Shown here: positions 36,258 through 46,138 of the stretch, one piece after another | Layout of the letters: every line of letters starts with the position of its first letter | Position numbering within the stretch: the stretch's first letter is position 1 | Assembly: GCF_014637405.1 (NCBI RefSeq) | Contig: NZ_BMEY01000002.1 | Span: 62,001 to 126,000, forward strand | DNA: 64,000 nt | Reading direction: 5' to 3' | From: Ornithinibacillus halotolerans | GTDB taxonomy: Bacteria; Bacillota; Bacilli; Bacillales; Amphibacillaceae | The notes under the pieces: generated by a model | What the model was told of the DNA's origin: nothing | Databases searched by the model: none | The model's input: only the letters and a program-made list of their open reading frames with translations | Translations under genes and position numbers: made by a program

Positions 36258-36274
36258 AAAAAATCCATCCTAAA

Positions 36275-37390
36275 CTAATTCTCTAAACCAGAGTGTATGA
36301 TTCCTACATCTACGTTGACATGAATTGGTATGTCGGGATATTTTCTATAAAAAGATTCCTTCTCCCAAGTCCTATCCTTTGATCGTACAATATTCCCTAT
36401 TCCAAGTGGGTCAACTTCATTTTCTTTAAAAGTTGCAAGTAAGTTATGAATATCTTCTTCTAATTCCTTTGCAATGAGTTTCTTAATCTTTTGTAAATCC
36501 TCTGTTTTACTAAGGTCAAACCGATTAGGGTGTTGGGTTAGGGTCACTTTTAATTTTAAGTTTAGCGTTACTTCATCCTTTTCTTTATTCCACTCCCATT
36601 CACTCTTACTTCGAAAGCCTCTTAGAGTAATATTTTCATCTCGTTTCTCACCTAAATCGAGATGATACGTTGCTTGGGCACGTTTATCTTTAATTAATGA
36701 AAATAAACTCGTTTCCTTTTCCGGTAAATGAAGTTTTAATTTACTCTTCGAAATAATCCCTATTCCATCGACTTTAATTCGATTTTGATTATCAATAGTT
36801 ATCATCGGGACATAAGCATCCATTCCTTCTCCATAAAATTGATTTAAAAAATAATGAAGATTCATTTGAGGCTGACCTTGTTCGATCATATTATGTTCAA
36901 TACGGTCAATTAAGGTTAGGGATTGCTCTTGCATAAATGTTTTCAAAGTTTCATTAGCAGTATGTGTTGTTACGGCTATTTGTATATTCGTCCCAAGTTC
37001 TGGGGTGAAAATAAATCGATCGACCATATCTTTCACACCATTTTCTGCAAAGTCTTTACCAAATACGATAACTCTAATTTTGGCTAACTCTACACGAGTA
37101 CTTGTATGTCTTGACATTTCAGGTATGAATAGCACCCCAGCGGGGACTTGTTCTTCTACGGCTAGAATATGGTCAACCTCTGCACTTACACTGTAATCAG
37201 GTATTAATGCTGTTCCCAATATTTCTCCGTTCTCGGCTAAATCTAGTCCAAAAACATGAACAATACTAACGTCATCAACAATTTTAGTTCTGGAGCAACC
37301 GAGAAGGGTTATCATACAGCCCATAAGAACATATAGTAATAGGTTTTTGAAAACTCTTTTCATCACTGCTTGCCAACTCTTTCTATTCAT
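36275..37390 (-). CDS. gerKC: Ger(x)C family germination lipoprotein
   Basis: 371 residues. A lipoprotein signal ends ITLLGCSRTKIVDD (lipobox Cys32), followed by GERAC-family blocks IVHVFGLDLAENGEILGTAL, ELAKIRVIVFGKDFAENGVK and a C-terminal DIPIHVNVDVGIIHSGLEN. It is the outer-face lipid-anchored C subunit of the germinant receptor. ATG 37390 starts 5 bp after the gerKA stop; an internal ATG at 37363 would also give a normal signal peptide. Confidence 0.88.
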   Translation of the reverse strand: MNRKSWQAVMKRVFKNLLLYVLMGCMITLLGCSRTKIVDDVSIVHVFGLDLAENGEILGTALIPDYSVSAEVDHILAVEEQVPAGVLFIPEMSRHTSTRVELAKIRVIVFGKDFAENGVKDMVDRFIFTPELGTNIQIAVTTHTANETLKTFMQEQSLTLIDRIEHNMIEQGQPQMNLHYFLNQFYGEGMDAYVPMITIDNQNRIKVDGIGIISKSKLKLHLPEKETSLFSLIKDKRAQATYHLDLGEKRDENITLRGFRSKSEWEWNKEKDEVTLNLKLKVTLTQHPNRFDLSKTEDLQKIKKLIAKELEEDIHNLLATFKENEVDPLGIGNIVRSKDRTWEKESFYRKYPDIPIHVNVDVGIIHSGLEN

Positions 37391-37395
37391 AAAAT

Positions 37396-38916
37396 TTACT
37401 CATGGTTAAGCCCTTCCTTTGGATCTTTGTCAGTAGAAGGGGAGTAACGAATGACACTTAATGGCCTTAAATACCAAGAACGCTTAGAATGTGCAGGATA
37501 GTTTGGTCGGATAAAGGAGCTTCCTACGCCACCTTTTCGGTAAGGATAAAGTGGTAGCAAATATGGGACCCCTAATGATTTTAATCGTGATAAATGGACA
37601 ATTAATATGATGATCCCTATAAAAATACCAAACCCGCCCCAAATTGCAGCAATGAGAATAAAAGGATATCTCAACAGTCGAACAGCATTAGACATTTTAT
37701 AAATAGGAGTTGTAAAGGAAGACAACGCAGCTAGTGCTACTAGTATTAATAAAATAGTACTTGTAAGTGCAGCTTCTACCGTTGCTTGCCCAATAACAAT
37801 ACCGCCAACTATCCCTAGCGTTTGTCCAATTTTGGATGGGAGTCGTGCCCCTGCTTCCCTTAGTAAATCAATGGTTATCTCTAGAAATAGTGCTTCTGCC
37901 ACCGGTGGAAAAGGAACGTTGGCGCGAGAGAAAATAATCGGCGCTAACAGATCCTTTGGGATGACTTCAAAATGATAGGTTAAGATAGCGACATAAAAAG
38001 CAGATGCAAAAATAGAAAATATCATCCCGATAATTCGAATCAATTTAAAGAATGAAGCGATAAACGATGGCAAATAATAGTCTTCCGGATTGGAGAAAAA
38101 TTCCATTAATGTCGCGGGTCCAATAATGGCGTAGGATGATTTATCACTAATCATCACTACTTGCCCTTGAACAAGTGATTCTACAGCTCTATCAACCCGT
38201 TCCGTTGATATATATAAGGGAAAAGGGGTCCGGGAATTGTCGGCAATTAATTGCTCTAGTTGCGTATTGTCGAATGAAATATCGATATCAAGATCGCTAA
38301 TTCTTTGTCTTACAGTGTTTACATATTCTGGATTGGTTATTCCTTCAAGGTAAGCTACGACAACCTTTGTCTTTGCTCTCGTGCCAACAGTAAACTCTTC
38401 ATAAATCAAATCTGCCGTATTGATTTGCTCTCTTATTAAATTTAAATTCGTACGGATATCTTCAATAAACCCAATCTTTGGTCCAATTACACTAAACTCA
38501 TTCTGTGTATCATTGGTTTCCCGTTGACCTAGCCGAGAATCACTAAGTTCTATTAAGAGTATTTCCTCTTTGTTATCCGTCATATAAATGGCGATAGACC
38601 CATCCAGTAAGGCTCTTTCTACCTGATTGGCCTCGTTCGAAATGGTGATTCCTTCTAGCGGAATAATGGATACGACATCAGAGAGTGTTTGGATCTTATT
38701 GGCCTTTTCTTTAAGAAAAAGTAATACCGATTCTTGAAGGATTGTTTTATCAATTAATGTTTCAAAATAGCTGATCTGTAATGGAAAATCCTTAATTGGT
38801 GAGAAGGTTATAAAATCACTAGATTTACTAGCAACTTCAAAGACTTTTACTATACTTTTCTCTACAGTTTCATAGCCTTTGTCTGTTTTTTTCTTCCACC
38901 TTTTTCTTCTGAGCAA
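37396..38916 (-). CDS. gerKA: Spore germination protein, GerABKA type
   Basis: About 506 residues. The N-terminal soluble half has LEGITISNEANQVERALLDG and VVAYLEGITNPEYVNTVRQR; the membrane half has SFIASFFKLIRIIGMIFSIF, FPPVAEALFLEITIDLLREA and RLPSKIGQTLGIVGGIVIGQ, the GerA family signature. It is the A subunit of the germinant receptor and part of its ion-channel-like complex. TTG 38916 is best spaced from AAAGGTGAT; ATG 38922 is an alternative. First gene of the operon. No clear sigma-G promoter was recognised upstream. Confidence 0.9.
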   Translation of the reverse strand: MLRRKRWKKKTDKGYETVEKSIVKVFEVASKSSDFITFSPIKDFPLQISYFETLIDKTILQESVLLFLKEKANKIQTLSDVVSIIPLEGITISNEANQVERALLDGSIAIYMTDNKEEILLIELSDSRLGQRETNDTQNEFSVIGPKIGFIEDIRTNLNLIREQINTADLIYEEFTVGTRAKTKVVVAYLEGITNPEYVNTVRQRISDLDIDISFDNTQLEQLIADNSRTPFPLYISTERVDRAVESLVQGQVVMISDKSSYAIIGPATLMEFFSNPEDYYLPSFIASFFKLIRIIGMIFSIFASAFYVAILTYHFEVIPKDLLAPIIFSRANVPFPPVAEALFLEITIDLLREAGARLPSKIGQTLGIVGGIVIGQATVEAALTSTILLILVALAALSSFTTPIYKMSNAVRLLRYPFILIAAIWGGFGIFIGIIILIVHLSRLKSLGVPYLLPLYPYRKGGVGSSFIRPNYPAHSKRSWYLRPLSVIRYSPSTDKDPKEGLNHE

Positions 38917-39059
38917 TGGCATCACCTTTTACTTAACGATAGACTTCCTTATTAAGAGTAGTATTCAACAATATGTATGGAATTATGTTTCAAAAGAAGA
39001 AATTTTATCCACTATTTGTGATGTAGAAAAAAGAGTAAAAACTTTTCCTTAAAAATCGG

Positions 39060-39089
39060 TTGACTGAATAGTCATTCATAACTTATAGT
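39060..39089 (+). promoter_or_regulatory. fadF promoter with FadR operator
   Basis: TTGACT (39060-39065), 18 bp, TATAGT (39084-39089). The palindrome TGACTGAATAGTCATTCA (39061-39078) matches the Bacillus FadR consensus TGAATGAnTAnTCATTCA at every defined position but one and covers the -35 box and spacer, as expected for a repressor released by long-chain acyl-CoA. Confidence 0.8.
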
Positions 39090-39214
39090 AGAAGGTGAAA
39101 CACTCTTTTTTATTTTCGGAAAAATGGAATCGTTATCATTTTATGAAAAAGGACATCATAATCATCTTAGTTAATACAATAAATAAATTTTAAAGACTAC
39201 AGGAGGGGCAGCAG

Positions 39215-41311
39215 ATGGAAATTTTTCTATTAGTCAATTCGTTGTTATTCTTTGCCGTAACCTTATATGCGTTTTACTTGTTTGGTAGAGTAATAGCAAC
39301 CCGAGTAGCCTATATTAGGCTAGGAAAGAAATCTGAGTTTGATGGAGAAATCAAAGAGAGAGTCAAACGGATTATTACGATTGTTTTTGGACAATCCAAA
39401 TTATTAAAGGATAAAAAGTCCGGGATCATTCATGTGATGATGTTCTATGGATTTATTCTCGTCCAGTTTGGTGCAATAGACTTTATTGTTAAAGGAATTT
39501 CACCAGGCAATCACTTGCCATTTGGGTTTTTATATCCAGGATTCACATTTTTCCAAGAAATAGTGACGCTGACCATTTTAGTAGCAGTTATATGGGCATT
39601 TTATCGCCGTTATATTGAGAAGTTAGTCCGCTTAAAACGAGGACTTAAGGCTGGTCTAGTATTAATATTTATCGGAACATTAATGCTGACGGTTCTATTA
39701 GGAAATGGGATGGCGCAAATTTGGCATGGGCATGAAGCAGCATGGACAGAGCCGATTGCAAGTGGAATAGCAACTATATTTGGCTTCTTATCCCCATCAG
39801 CAGCGATGGTTGTTTTCTTTGTTGCATGGTGGATTCATAACTTAACATTATTAACTTTCTTAGTGTACGTACCACAATCGAAACACGCGCACTTAATCGC
39901 CGCACCAATTAACGTATTTTTAAGTAAGCGTGTACCAGGTAAATTGAATAAGTTAGATTTTGAGATTGATGAAGAAAGCGAAGAAGAAGTTTCCTTTGGA
40001 GTTGGGAAAGTAGAAGACTTTGAACAAGTACAAATGATTGATTTCTATGCTTGTGTAGAATGTGGTCGTTGTACAGATGTTTGTCCCGCAGCAGGTACTG
40101 GAAAAATGCTCTCACCAATGGACTTAATGGTTAAGATTCGTGATCACTTAACAGAAAAAGGAGCAGCTGTAACTGGAAAAACACCTTGGGTTCCTGCGTA
40201 TGCATTTGCAAGTACAGATGGGAATAAATTTGCAAAAGGTGAAGCAGCAGCGACAATGGAAAACATCAGCCTAATCGGAGATGTAATTACCGAAGAAGAA
40301 ATTAGTGCATGTACAACTTGCCGTAACTGTGAAGATGCATGTCCAGTAATGAATGAACATGTTGACAAAATTATTGACCTACGTCGTTATCTAGTAATGA
40401 CGGAAGGGAAAATGGATTCTGATGTACAACGTGCAGTCATGAATATTGAGCGTCAAGGAAACCCTTGGGGACTTTCTAAGAAAGATCGTATCAAATGGCG
40501 CGAAATTGATGAGACAGCATACATCCCAACTGTAAAAGAATTGAAAAAAGAAGGAAAAGAATTCGAATACTTATTCTGGGTTAGTTCGATGGGTTCATTT
40601 GATGCACGTAGTCAAAAGATTGCGATTGCATTTGCGAAACTTATGAACCAAGCAGGAGTAAGCTTTGCAATTTTAGGGAATAAGGAAATGAACTCAGGTG
40701 ATACGGCAAGACGTATCGGAAATGAATTCCTTTTCCAAGAAATTGCCGAGAAAAACATTAAAGAATTTGAGAAAAATGACGTGAAGAAAATCGTAACGAT
40801 TGACCCACACGCATATAATATATTTAAGAATGAATATCCTGATTTTGGATATGAAGCCGAAGTTTACCATCATACGCAAATGCTTTATGATTTAGTAATG
40901 GAAGGTAAATTAAAACCAACACGCGCAATCAACGAACGATTAACATATCATGATTCTTGTTACTTAGGTCGTTATAATGGCGTATATGACCCACCACGCG
41001 AAATCCTTCGTGCAATTCCAGGCTTAGAGCTTGTTGAAATGGTACGAAGTGGTGAAAATGCTATGTGCTGTGGTGCTGGTGGAGGTCTAATGTGGACGGA
41101 AGAAACAACTGGTACTCGTATCAACGTTGCCCGTACTGAACAAGCACTAGCAGTAGAACCAACCATGATCTCCAGCGCATGTCCATTCTGCTTAACCATG
41201 TTAAGTGACGGAACAAAAGCAAAAGAAGTAGAAGAAGATATTAGCACAATGGATGTTGCCGAAATTCTAGCATTATCCGTTTTAGTAGAAGAACAAGTAA
41301 AGACAGCTTAA
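39215..41311 (+). CDS. fadF: FadF-like iron-sulfur oxidoreductase
   Basis: 698 residues. An N-terminal membrane part with about six helices (1-220, nitrate reductase gamma/HdrE-like), then two 4Fe-4S clusters: CVECGRCTDVCP (Cys280, 283, 286, 290) and CTTCRNCEDACP (366, 369, 372, 376), then two CCG domains (SYHDSCYLGRYNG..CCGAGGG and CPFCLTML). In Bacillus FadF (YwjF) is placed with fatty-acid beta-oxidation and is thought to pass electrons from acyl-CoA dehydrogenases/ETF to quinone. AGGAGGGGCAG precedes ATG 39215. Confidence 0.9.
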   Translation: MEIFLLVNSLLFFAVTLYAFYLFGRVIATRVAYIRLGKKSEFDGEIKERVKRIITIVFGQSKLLKDKKSGIIHVMMFYGFILVQFGAIDFIVKGISPGNHLPFGFLYPGFTFFQEIVTLTILVAVIWAFYRRYIEKLVRLKRGLKAGLVLIFIGTLMLTVLLGNGMAQIWHGHEAAWTEPIASGIATIFGFLSPSAAMVVFFVAWWIHNLTLLTFLVYVPQSKHAHLIAAPINVFLSKRVPGKLNKLDFEIDEESEEEVSFGVGKVEDFEQVQMIDFYACVECGRCTDVCPAAGTGKMLSPMDLMVKIRDHLTEKGAAVTGKTPWVPAYAFASTDGNKFAKGEAAATMENISLIGDVITEEEISACTTCRNCEDACPVMNEHVDKIIDLRRYLVMTEGKMDSDVQRAVMNIERQGNPWGLSKKDRIKWREIDETAYIPTVKELKKEGKEFEYLFWVSSMGSFDARSQKIAIAFAKLMNQAGVSFAILGNKEMNSGDTARRIGNEFLFQEIAEKNIKEFEKNDVKKIVTIDPHAYNIFKNEYPDFGYEAEVYHHTQMLYDLVMEGKLKPTRAINERLTYHDSCYLGRYNGVYDPPREILRAIPGLELVEMVRSGENAMCCGAGGGLMWTEETTGTRINVARTEQALAVEPTMISSACPFCLTMLSDGTKAKEVEEDISTMDVAEILALSVLVEEQVKTA

Positions 41312-41362
41312 GAGATGCGGTTGAGGAAAAAATCATTAAGAAAAGGTGAATTATCTGCATCA

Positions 41363-41696
41363 GCTCCGGGAATATACGAAGACTCCTTGAAAAAGGAAAC
41401 CGCTTTTTCTGCGTGCGATGTTTCGCTGCCGAAGCGTTCCTTGGGACTGCGATTACTCGCCCCATCGAAAACCGTCTGTCCTGTGGGAGGATAGGCTTAG
41501 GTGAGACCCCGAGAATGCACCTGCGTCTGCAAGTAAAGCTACGTAGCAAGCTTCCTCGGTGCAAGGCAGCAGAGAAGTAGATTCAAGTAGTTGCCTGGCT
41601 CACCAGCCGCCCACGGCGAGGTAGACACTGCTCAGGTAGTTTCTGAGCAGATGTCGCCCCGGTACTGGAAGTGAAAGCGAAGTATATTCCCGGAGC
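41363..41696 (+). repeat. 3'-end element, copy 3 (334 bp)
   Basis: Ends GCTCCGGGAATATAC (41363-41377) and the exact complement (41682-41696). A to G at position 8 on the left is matched by T to C on the right. The interior is the longest of the set and close to copy 2, including an extra GACTGCGATTACTCGCC-type insert near 41445. It lies 52 bp after fadF in the same orientation. The rest of the gap to the thiolase gene (41697-41854) holds only a possible TetR-type site. Confidence 0.85.
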
Positions 41697-41774
41697 GGGT
41701 CTGTTGCGCAACACTCAATTTCACTTTTAATTAAAAAAGATGATTTTCTTCAACCTTCTTTCTAGCACAGACAC

Positions 41775-41788
41775 TGAGCGAGCGTTCA
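41775..41788. promoter_or_regulatory. Candidate TetR-type operator before thiolase gene
   Basis: TGAGCGAGCGTTCA, an imperfect palindrome with six-base arms and one mismatch, 67 bp before ATG 41855. The TetR regulator encoded at 48221 in the same gene block is a natural candidate binder. No convincing promoter was aligned to it. Confidence 0.35.
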
Positions 41789-41854
41789 ATCAAAGGCATA
41801 ATGAAACTTCACATAAAGATTACTAACCTATAAATTATGAGGAGGAAATAAGCT

Positions 41855-43042
41855 ATGAAAAAAACCGTTATTGTATCAGGAGCAAGAACTCCATTTGGTA
41901 AATTTGGTGGAGCATTACAACCATTAACTGCATCCCAATTAGGTGGAAAAGCAATTAAGGCTGCCTTAGAGCGTGCGGAACTAGATGGGTCTGTTGTCGG
42001 CGAAGTTATTATGGGGAATGTCCTACAAGGTGGGCAAGGTCAGCTTCCATCCCGTCAAGCATCAAGGGAAGCAGGACTACCTTGGGATGTTAAAACAGAA
42101 ACAATTAATAAAGTATGTGCATCAGGTCTTCGTAGTGTCACTTTAGCAGATATGCTTATTCGATTAGGCGAAGAAGAGGTAGTTGTTGCTGGTGGTATGG
42201 AAAGCATGAGCAATGCACCATATATTTTACCAGATGCTCGTTGGGGTAATCGCATGGGTGACAAGCGTGTCGTTGACATGATGATCCATGATGGGCTAAC
42301 TTGCTCATTTACCGGTGTTCATATGGGTACATACGGTAACTCCACTGCAGAAGAATTTAATTTAACACGGGAAGCTCAAGATGAGTGGGCTTATAGAAGC
42401 CATAAGCGCGCTATTCAAGCAATGGAAGAAGGAAAATTTGACGAAGAAATCGTTCCGGTCGAGATCCCACAACGTAAAGGCGATTCCGTGCTAGTAGCTA
42501 AAGATGAAGCACCAAGAAAAGATACTAGTTTAGAAGTGTTAGCAAAATTAAGACCAGCATTCGATAAAGACGGAACAATTACTGCAGGAAATGCACCAGG
42601 AATCAATGACGGAGCAGCTGCATTTGTTTTAATGTCTGATGAAAAAGCAGAGAGCCTAGGCAAAAAGCCAATCGCAACTATTATTGGTCATGCGGAAGTT
42701 GCAGTAGAAGCAAAGAATTTTCCACAAACTCCAGGGATTGTCATAAATGCATTACTTGAGAAAACAGGCTATTCAAAAGACGACATTGACTTATTCGAAA
42801 TTAACGAAGCATTTGCAGCAGTATCACTAGCTAGTAGTTCAATTGCTAGTCTTGACCCAGAAAAAGTAAATGTAAATGGTGGAGCAGTTGCACTCGGTCA
42901 CCCAATCGGAGCGAGTGGATCACGCATCATTCTTACATTAATCCATGAGTTGAAACGCCGTGGTGGCGGACTTGGTATCGCGGCAATTTGTAGTGGTGGT
43001 GGCCAAGGCGATGCTGTGTTGATTGAGGTTCCTGGGGAATAA
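41855..43042 (+). CDS. mmgA: Acetyl-CoA C-acyltransferase (thiolase)
   Basis: 395 residues, full-length thiolase: [17 protein letters not shown] at the N-terminus, acyl-accepting Cys88 in [19 protein letters not shown] (His349) and [12 protein letters not shown] (Cys379). It splits or joins acetoacetyl-CoA/3-ketoacyl-CoA. GAGGAGGAAA precedes ATG 41855. The symbol follows the Bacillus mmgA class and could equally be atoB. First gene of the acyl-CoA block that runs to icmF; separated from the next gene by repeat array E. Confidence 0.92.
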   Translation: MKKTVIVSGARTPFGKFGGALQPLTASQLGGKAIKAALERAELDGSVVGEVIMGNVLQGGQGQLPSRQASREAGLPWDVKTETINKVCASGLRSVTLADMLIRLGEEEVVVAGGMESMSNAPYILPDARWGNRMGDKRVVDMMIHDGLTCSFTGVHMGTYGNSTAEEFNLTREAQDEWAYRSHKRAIQAMEEGKFDEEIVPVEIPQRKGDSVLVAKDEAPRKDTSLEVLAKLRPAFDKDGTITAGNAPGINDGAAAFVLMSDEKAESLGKKPIATIIGHAEVAVEAKNFPQTPGIVINALLEKTGYSKDDIDLFEINEAFAAVSLASSSIASLDPEKVNVNGGAVALGHPIGASGSRIILTLIHELKRRGGGLGIAAICSGGGQGDAVLIEVPGE

Positions 43043-43079
43043 GTGGTGGTCCAGTAGAGTTTGAGAGTTTTGTAAGGTG

Positions 43080-43625
43080 AGAGTTAGGTTGATGAGTAGT
43101 GTTCTCGGCGTTGTTTTGGTGTGAAATTGAATCGAAATGATGTTGATAGACATTCTCAACGTTATTTTAGTTTGAAATTGAATTAAACGATGTTGATAGA
43201 CGTTCTCAAGGCTATTTTGTTTGGAAATTGAGTTGAAATGAAGTTGATAAACGTTCTCAAGGCTATTTTGTTTGGAAATTGAGTTGAAACGATGTTGATT
43301 AACGTTCTCAAGGTTATTTTGGTATGAAATTGAATTGAAATGAAGTTGATAGACGTTCTCAACGTTATTTTAGTGTGAAATTGAATTGAAATGATGTTGA
43401 TAGACATTCTCAAGGTTATTTTAGCTTGAAAATGGGTTGAAATGATGTTGATAAACGTTCTCAAGGCTATTTTGTTTGGAAATTGAGTTGAAATGAAGTT
43501 GATAGTCGTTCTCAAGGCTATTTTGGTATGAAAATGAAATGAAATGAAGTTGATAAACGTTCTCAAGGTTATTTTAGCTTGAAAATGGGTTGAAATGATG
43601 TTGATAGCTTTTCTCAACACTATTT
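43080..43625. repeat. Tandem array E, 51-bp period
   Basis: TTCTC recurs at 43102, 43153, 43203, 43254, 43305, 43356, 43407, 43458, 43509, 43560 and 43611; after one 50-bp step all spacings are 51. As plus-strand RNA, CAACGTTATTTTA in the better units pairs along 13 bp (three wobbles) with TGAAATGATGTTG; other units (CAAGGCTA type) have a 3-nt mismatch in the middle. Because 51 is divisible by three, open frames run through it, but they encode only a 17-residue repeat. Confidence 0.85.
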
Positions 43626-43696
43626 TATGAAATATTTAGTTCAAGTCTAAGTTGACAGCCTGTTAAACTACTATCGACATAGTACAAAGGTTAAAT

Positions 43697-43737
43697 AAGC
43701 CAGAAAATGATTCTATCAATCTACTTTTCTGGCTTTC
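43697..43737 (+). terminator. Hairpin terminator before hbd
   Basis: AAGCCAGAAAA (43697-43707) pairs with TTTTCTGGCTT (43725-43735) followed by TCTC rather than a strong T-run. It would separate thiolase transcripts from hbd or attenuate read-through. Confidence 0.6.
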
Positions 43738-43762
43738 TCACGAATCTTTTAGGAGGTACGAG

Positions 43763-44608
43763 ATGAAAAAAATTATGGTCATAGGTGCAGGACAAATGGG
43801 GGCAGGCATTGCACAAGTCTTTGCACAGTCAGGATTTGACGTATTTTTAAATGATGTAAATGAATCAGCTTTGGATAAAGGTATGAAGAATATAGAGAGA
43901 TTATTAACTCGTGCTGTTGATAAAGGAAGAATGAAAGATGTAGAGAAAACAGAAACACTCGGCTGCCTAACGCCATCGACAACACTTCAAGATGCAGAAA
44001 CATGTGATTTAGTTGTTGAAGCGGTAGTCGAAAACATGGATGTAAAGGCAAAGGTTTTTAAACAGTTAGATGAAATCGCACCAAAACATGCGATATTAGC
44101 ATCAAACACATCGTCTCTTCCTATTACCGAAATTGCAAGCGCTACCAGTAGGCCGGAGCAAGTTATTGGGATGCACTTTATGAATCCAGTTCCTGTCATG
44201 AAACTAGTAGAAATTATCCGTGGGTTGCAAACAAGTAATGAGACGTATCAAGCAATTGAAGATATGACTCATCAATTAAACAAAACACCAGTTGAAGTAA
44301 ATGATTTCCCTGGATTTGTATCTAACCGTATATTAATGCCGATGATCAACGAAGCAATTTACACGTTATACGAAGGAGTTGCTACGGTAGAAGATATCGA
44401 TACAGTGATGAAACTAGGAATGAATCACCCAATGGGACCTCTTCAGTTAGCCGATTTTATCGGATTAGATACATGTCTATATATTATGGAAGTGCTACAC
44501 GAAGGGTTCGGAGACAGCAAATACCGCCCATGCCCACTACTAAGAAAATACGTCAAAGCCGGCTGGTTAGGTAAAAAATCAGGAAGAGGGTTTTATCAGT
44601 ACGAGTAA
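43763..44608 (+). CDS. hbd: 3-hydroxybutyryl-CoA dehydrogenase
   Basis: 281 residues. Rossmann loop [20 protein letters not shown] (Gly8-Gly15), [13 protein letters not shown], the catalytic region [16 protein letters not shown], and C-terminal [20 protein letters not shown] and [23 protein letters not shown](P)-dependent oxidation of 3-hydroxyacyl-CoA, MmgB-like. AGGAGG precedes ATG 43763. Middle gene of the acyl-CoA block. Confidence 0.93.
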   Translation: MKKIMVIGAGQMGAGIAQVFAQSGFDVFLNDVNESALDKGMKNIERLLTRAVDKGRMKDVEKTETLGCLTPSTTLQDAETCDLVVEAVVENMDVKAKVFKQLDEIAPKHAILASNTSSLPITEIASATSRPEQVIGMHFMNPVPVMKLVEIIRGLQTSNETYQAIEDMTHQLNKTPVEVNDFPGFVSNRILMPMINEAIYTLYEGVATVEDIDTVMKLGMNHPMGPLQLADFIGLDTCLYIMEVLHEGFGDSKYRPCPLLRKYVKAGWLGKKSGRGFYQYE

Positions 44609-44680
44609 TCTGAATTTCAAGATGTAAATAAAAAGCTGGGACATATTTGACAATGGAATGGACGCATAACATTTGTCTGC

Positions 44681-44966
44681 GGTCACATACCGATCGTCCA
44701 AGGGAGCATATCTCAATGTGAAGGTCACATACCAAGAGTCCAAGGGTGCATATCCCGAAGTGAAGGTCACATACCAAGCTTCCAAGGGAGCATATCCCGA
44801 AGTGAAAGTCACATACCAAACGTCCAAGGGAGCATATCCCAAGCTGAAGGTCACATACCGATCGTCCAAGGGAGCATACCCCAAGCTGAAGGTCACATAC
44901 CAAACGTCCAAGGGTGCATATCCCAAGTTGAAGGTCACATACCAAACCAAGGTCACATATCCACCC
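44681..44966. repeat. Tandem array F, exact 42-bp period (2 x 21)
   Basis: GGTCACATACC recurs at 44681, 44723, 44765, 44807 (as AGTCAC), 44849, 44891 and 44933, each 42 bp apart, with a partial copy at 44951. The two 21-bp halves are related: GGTCACATACCAAACGTCC.. and GGGAGCATATCCCAAGCTG.. share GG...CATA.C. GGGA/TCCC can form a small hairpin. It ends about 30 bp before the next start codon. Open frames through it on both strands are by-products of the period being divisible by three. Confidence 0.85.
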
Positions 44967-44997
44967 AGCTTTCCCACACCAGAAAGGAGGAAGTCTC

Positions 44998-46125
44998 ATG
45001 AACTTCCATTTCACCGAAGAACAACAAATGATGCGCAAAATGGTTCAAGATTTTGCCAAGAAGGAAGTTCTCCCAGAAATCGAGCGAATGGAAACAGAAG
45101 AACGTTTTCCAATTGAAGTTATCCGCAAAATGGGGGAACTAGGAATAATGGGAATACCTATTCCTGAAAAATACGATGGTTCAGGGATGGATTACTCGTC
45201 TTATATTATTGCCATTCATGAACTTTCCAAAGTAAGTGCCACTTTAGGAGTTATATTATCTGTTCATACATCGGTCGGGACGAATCCAATTTTGCATTTT
45301 GGCTCAGATGAGCAAAAGGAAAAATATGTTCCGAAGCTTGCCACTGGAGATTATCTTGGTGCCTTTGCTTTAACAGAACCACATGCGGGTTCAGACGCGA
45401 AAAATATAAAAACGACAGCCAAATTAGATGGCGATCATTATATTTTAAATGGATCGAAAGTGTTTATTACAAATGGTGGTGCCGCAGATGTTTATATAAC
45501 GTTTGCTAAAACTGCACCAGATGAGATTTCAGCATTTATCGTAGAGAAAGAGACAGATGGTTTTGTGATTGGAAAGCAAGAGAAGAAAATGGGATTACAT
45601 GGTTCGTCAACAGTACAGCTTACTTTTGAAGGTTGCCGTGTCCCTAAGTCCCAGCTCCTTGGGAAAGAAGGGGAAGGATTTAAAATTGCGATGGCCAACT
45701 TGAATAAAGGAAGAGTCGGTATTGCAGCACAAGCACTTGGAATAGCGGAAGCAGCACTGGAACATGCGACGAATTATGCCAAAGAGCGGGAGCAATTCGG
45801 AAAGCCTATCGCCCATAACCAGGGGATTTCTTTTAAACTAGCTGATATGGCAACGGAAGTAGAAGCTGCAAAACTATTAGTCTATCAAGCAGCCTCACTC
45901 ATAGAAAAAGAGATCCCGTGTGCGAAAGAAGCATCGATGGCTAAAATGTATGCATCCAATATAGCGATGAAAGTAGCTATTGAAGCCGTACAAATTTTTG
46001 GTGGCTATGGATACACGGAAGAATATCCCGTAGAGAGACTATTCCGTGATGCAAAAATCACGCAAATATATGAAGGTACAAATGAAATTCAACATATCGT
46101 AATCGCGAATAATTTACTGAAATAG
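44998..46125 (+). CDS. Acyl-CoA dehydrogenase
   Basis: 375 residues with all acyl-CoA dehydrogenase signatures: [40 protein letters not shown] (FAD-binding), [19 protein letters not shown], a C-terminal [20 protein letters not shown] and the catalytic base Glu359 in [10 protein letters not shown]. It oxidises a short or branched acyl-CoA and passes electrons to ETF. AGAAAGGAGGAAG precedes ATG 44998. Tightly followed (13 bp) by a paralogue. Confidence 0.93.
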   Translation: MNFHFTEEQQMMRKMVQDFAKKEVLPEIERMETEERFPIEVIRKMGELGIMGIPIPEKYDGSGMDYSSYIIAIHELSKVSATLGVILSVHTSVGTNPILHFGSDEQKEKYVPKLATGDYLGAFALTEPHAGSDAKNIKTTAKLDGDHYILNGSKVFITNGGAADVYITFAKTAPDEISAFIVEKETDGFVIGKQEKKMGLHGSSTVQLTFEGCRVPKSQLLGKEGEGFKIAMANLNKGRVGIAAQALGIAEAALEHATNYAKEREQFGKPIAHNQGISFKLADMATEVEAAKLLVYQAASLIEKEIPCAKEASMAKMYASNIAMKVAIEAVQIFGGYGYTEEYPVERLFRDAKITQIYEGTNEIQHIVIANNLLK

Positions 46126-46138
46126 GAGGCCTATTCAC

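Noticed and set aside
43183-43620. 145-codon minus-strand open frame encoding 17-residue repeats
   Set aside because: It lies wholly within array E. The 51-bp period is divisible by three, so frames stay open automatically. There is no ribosome site, and the composition is low-complexity.
44553-45116. Open frames on both strands with 14-residue repeats
   Set aside because: By-product of the 42-bp period of array F. They overlap hbd and the acyl-CoA dehydrogenase gene and lack plausible starts.
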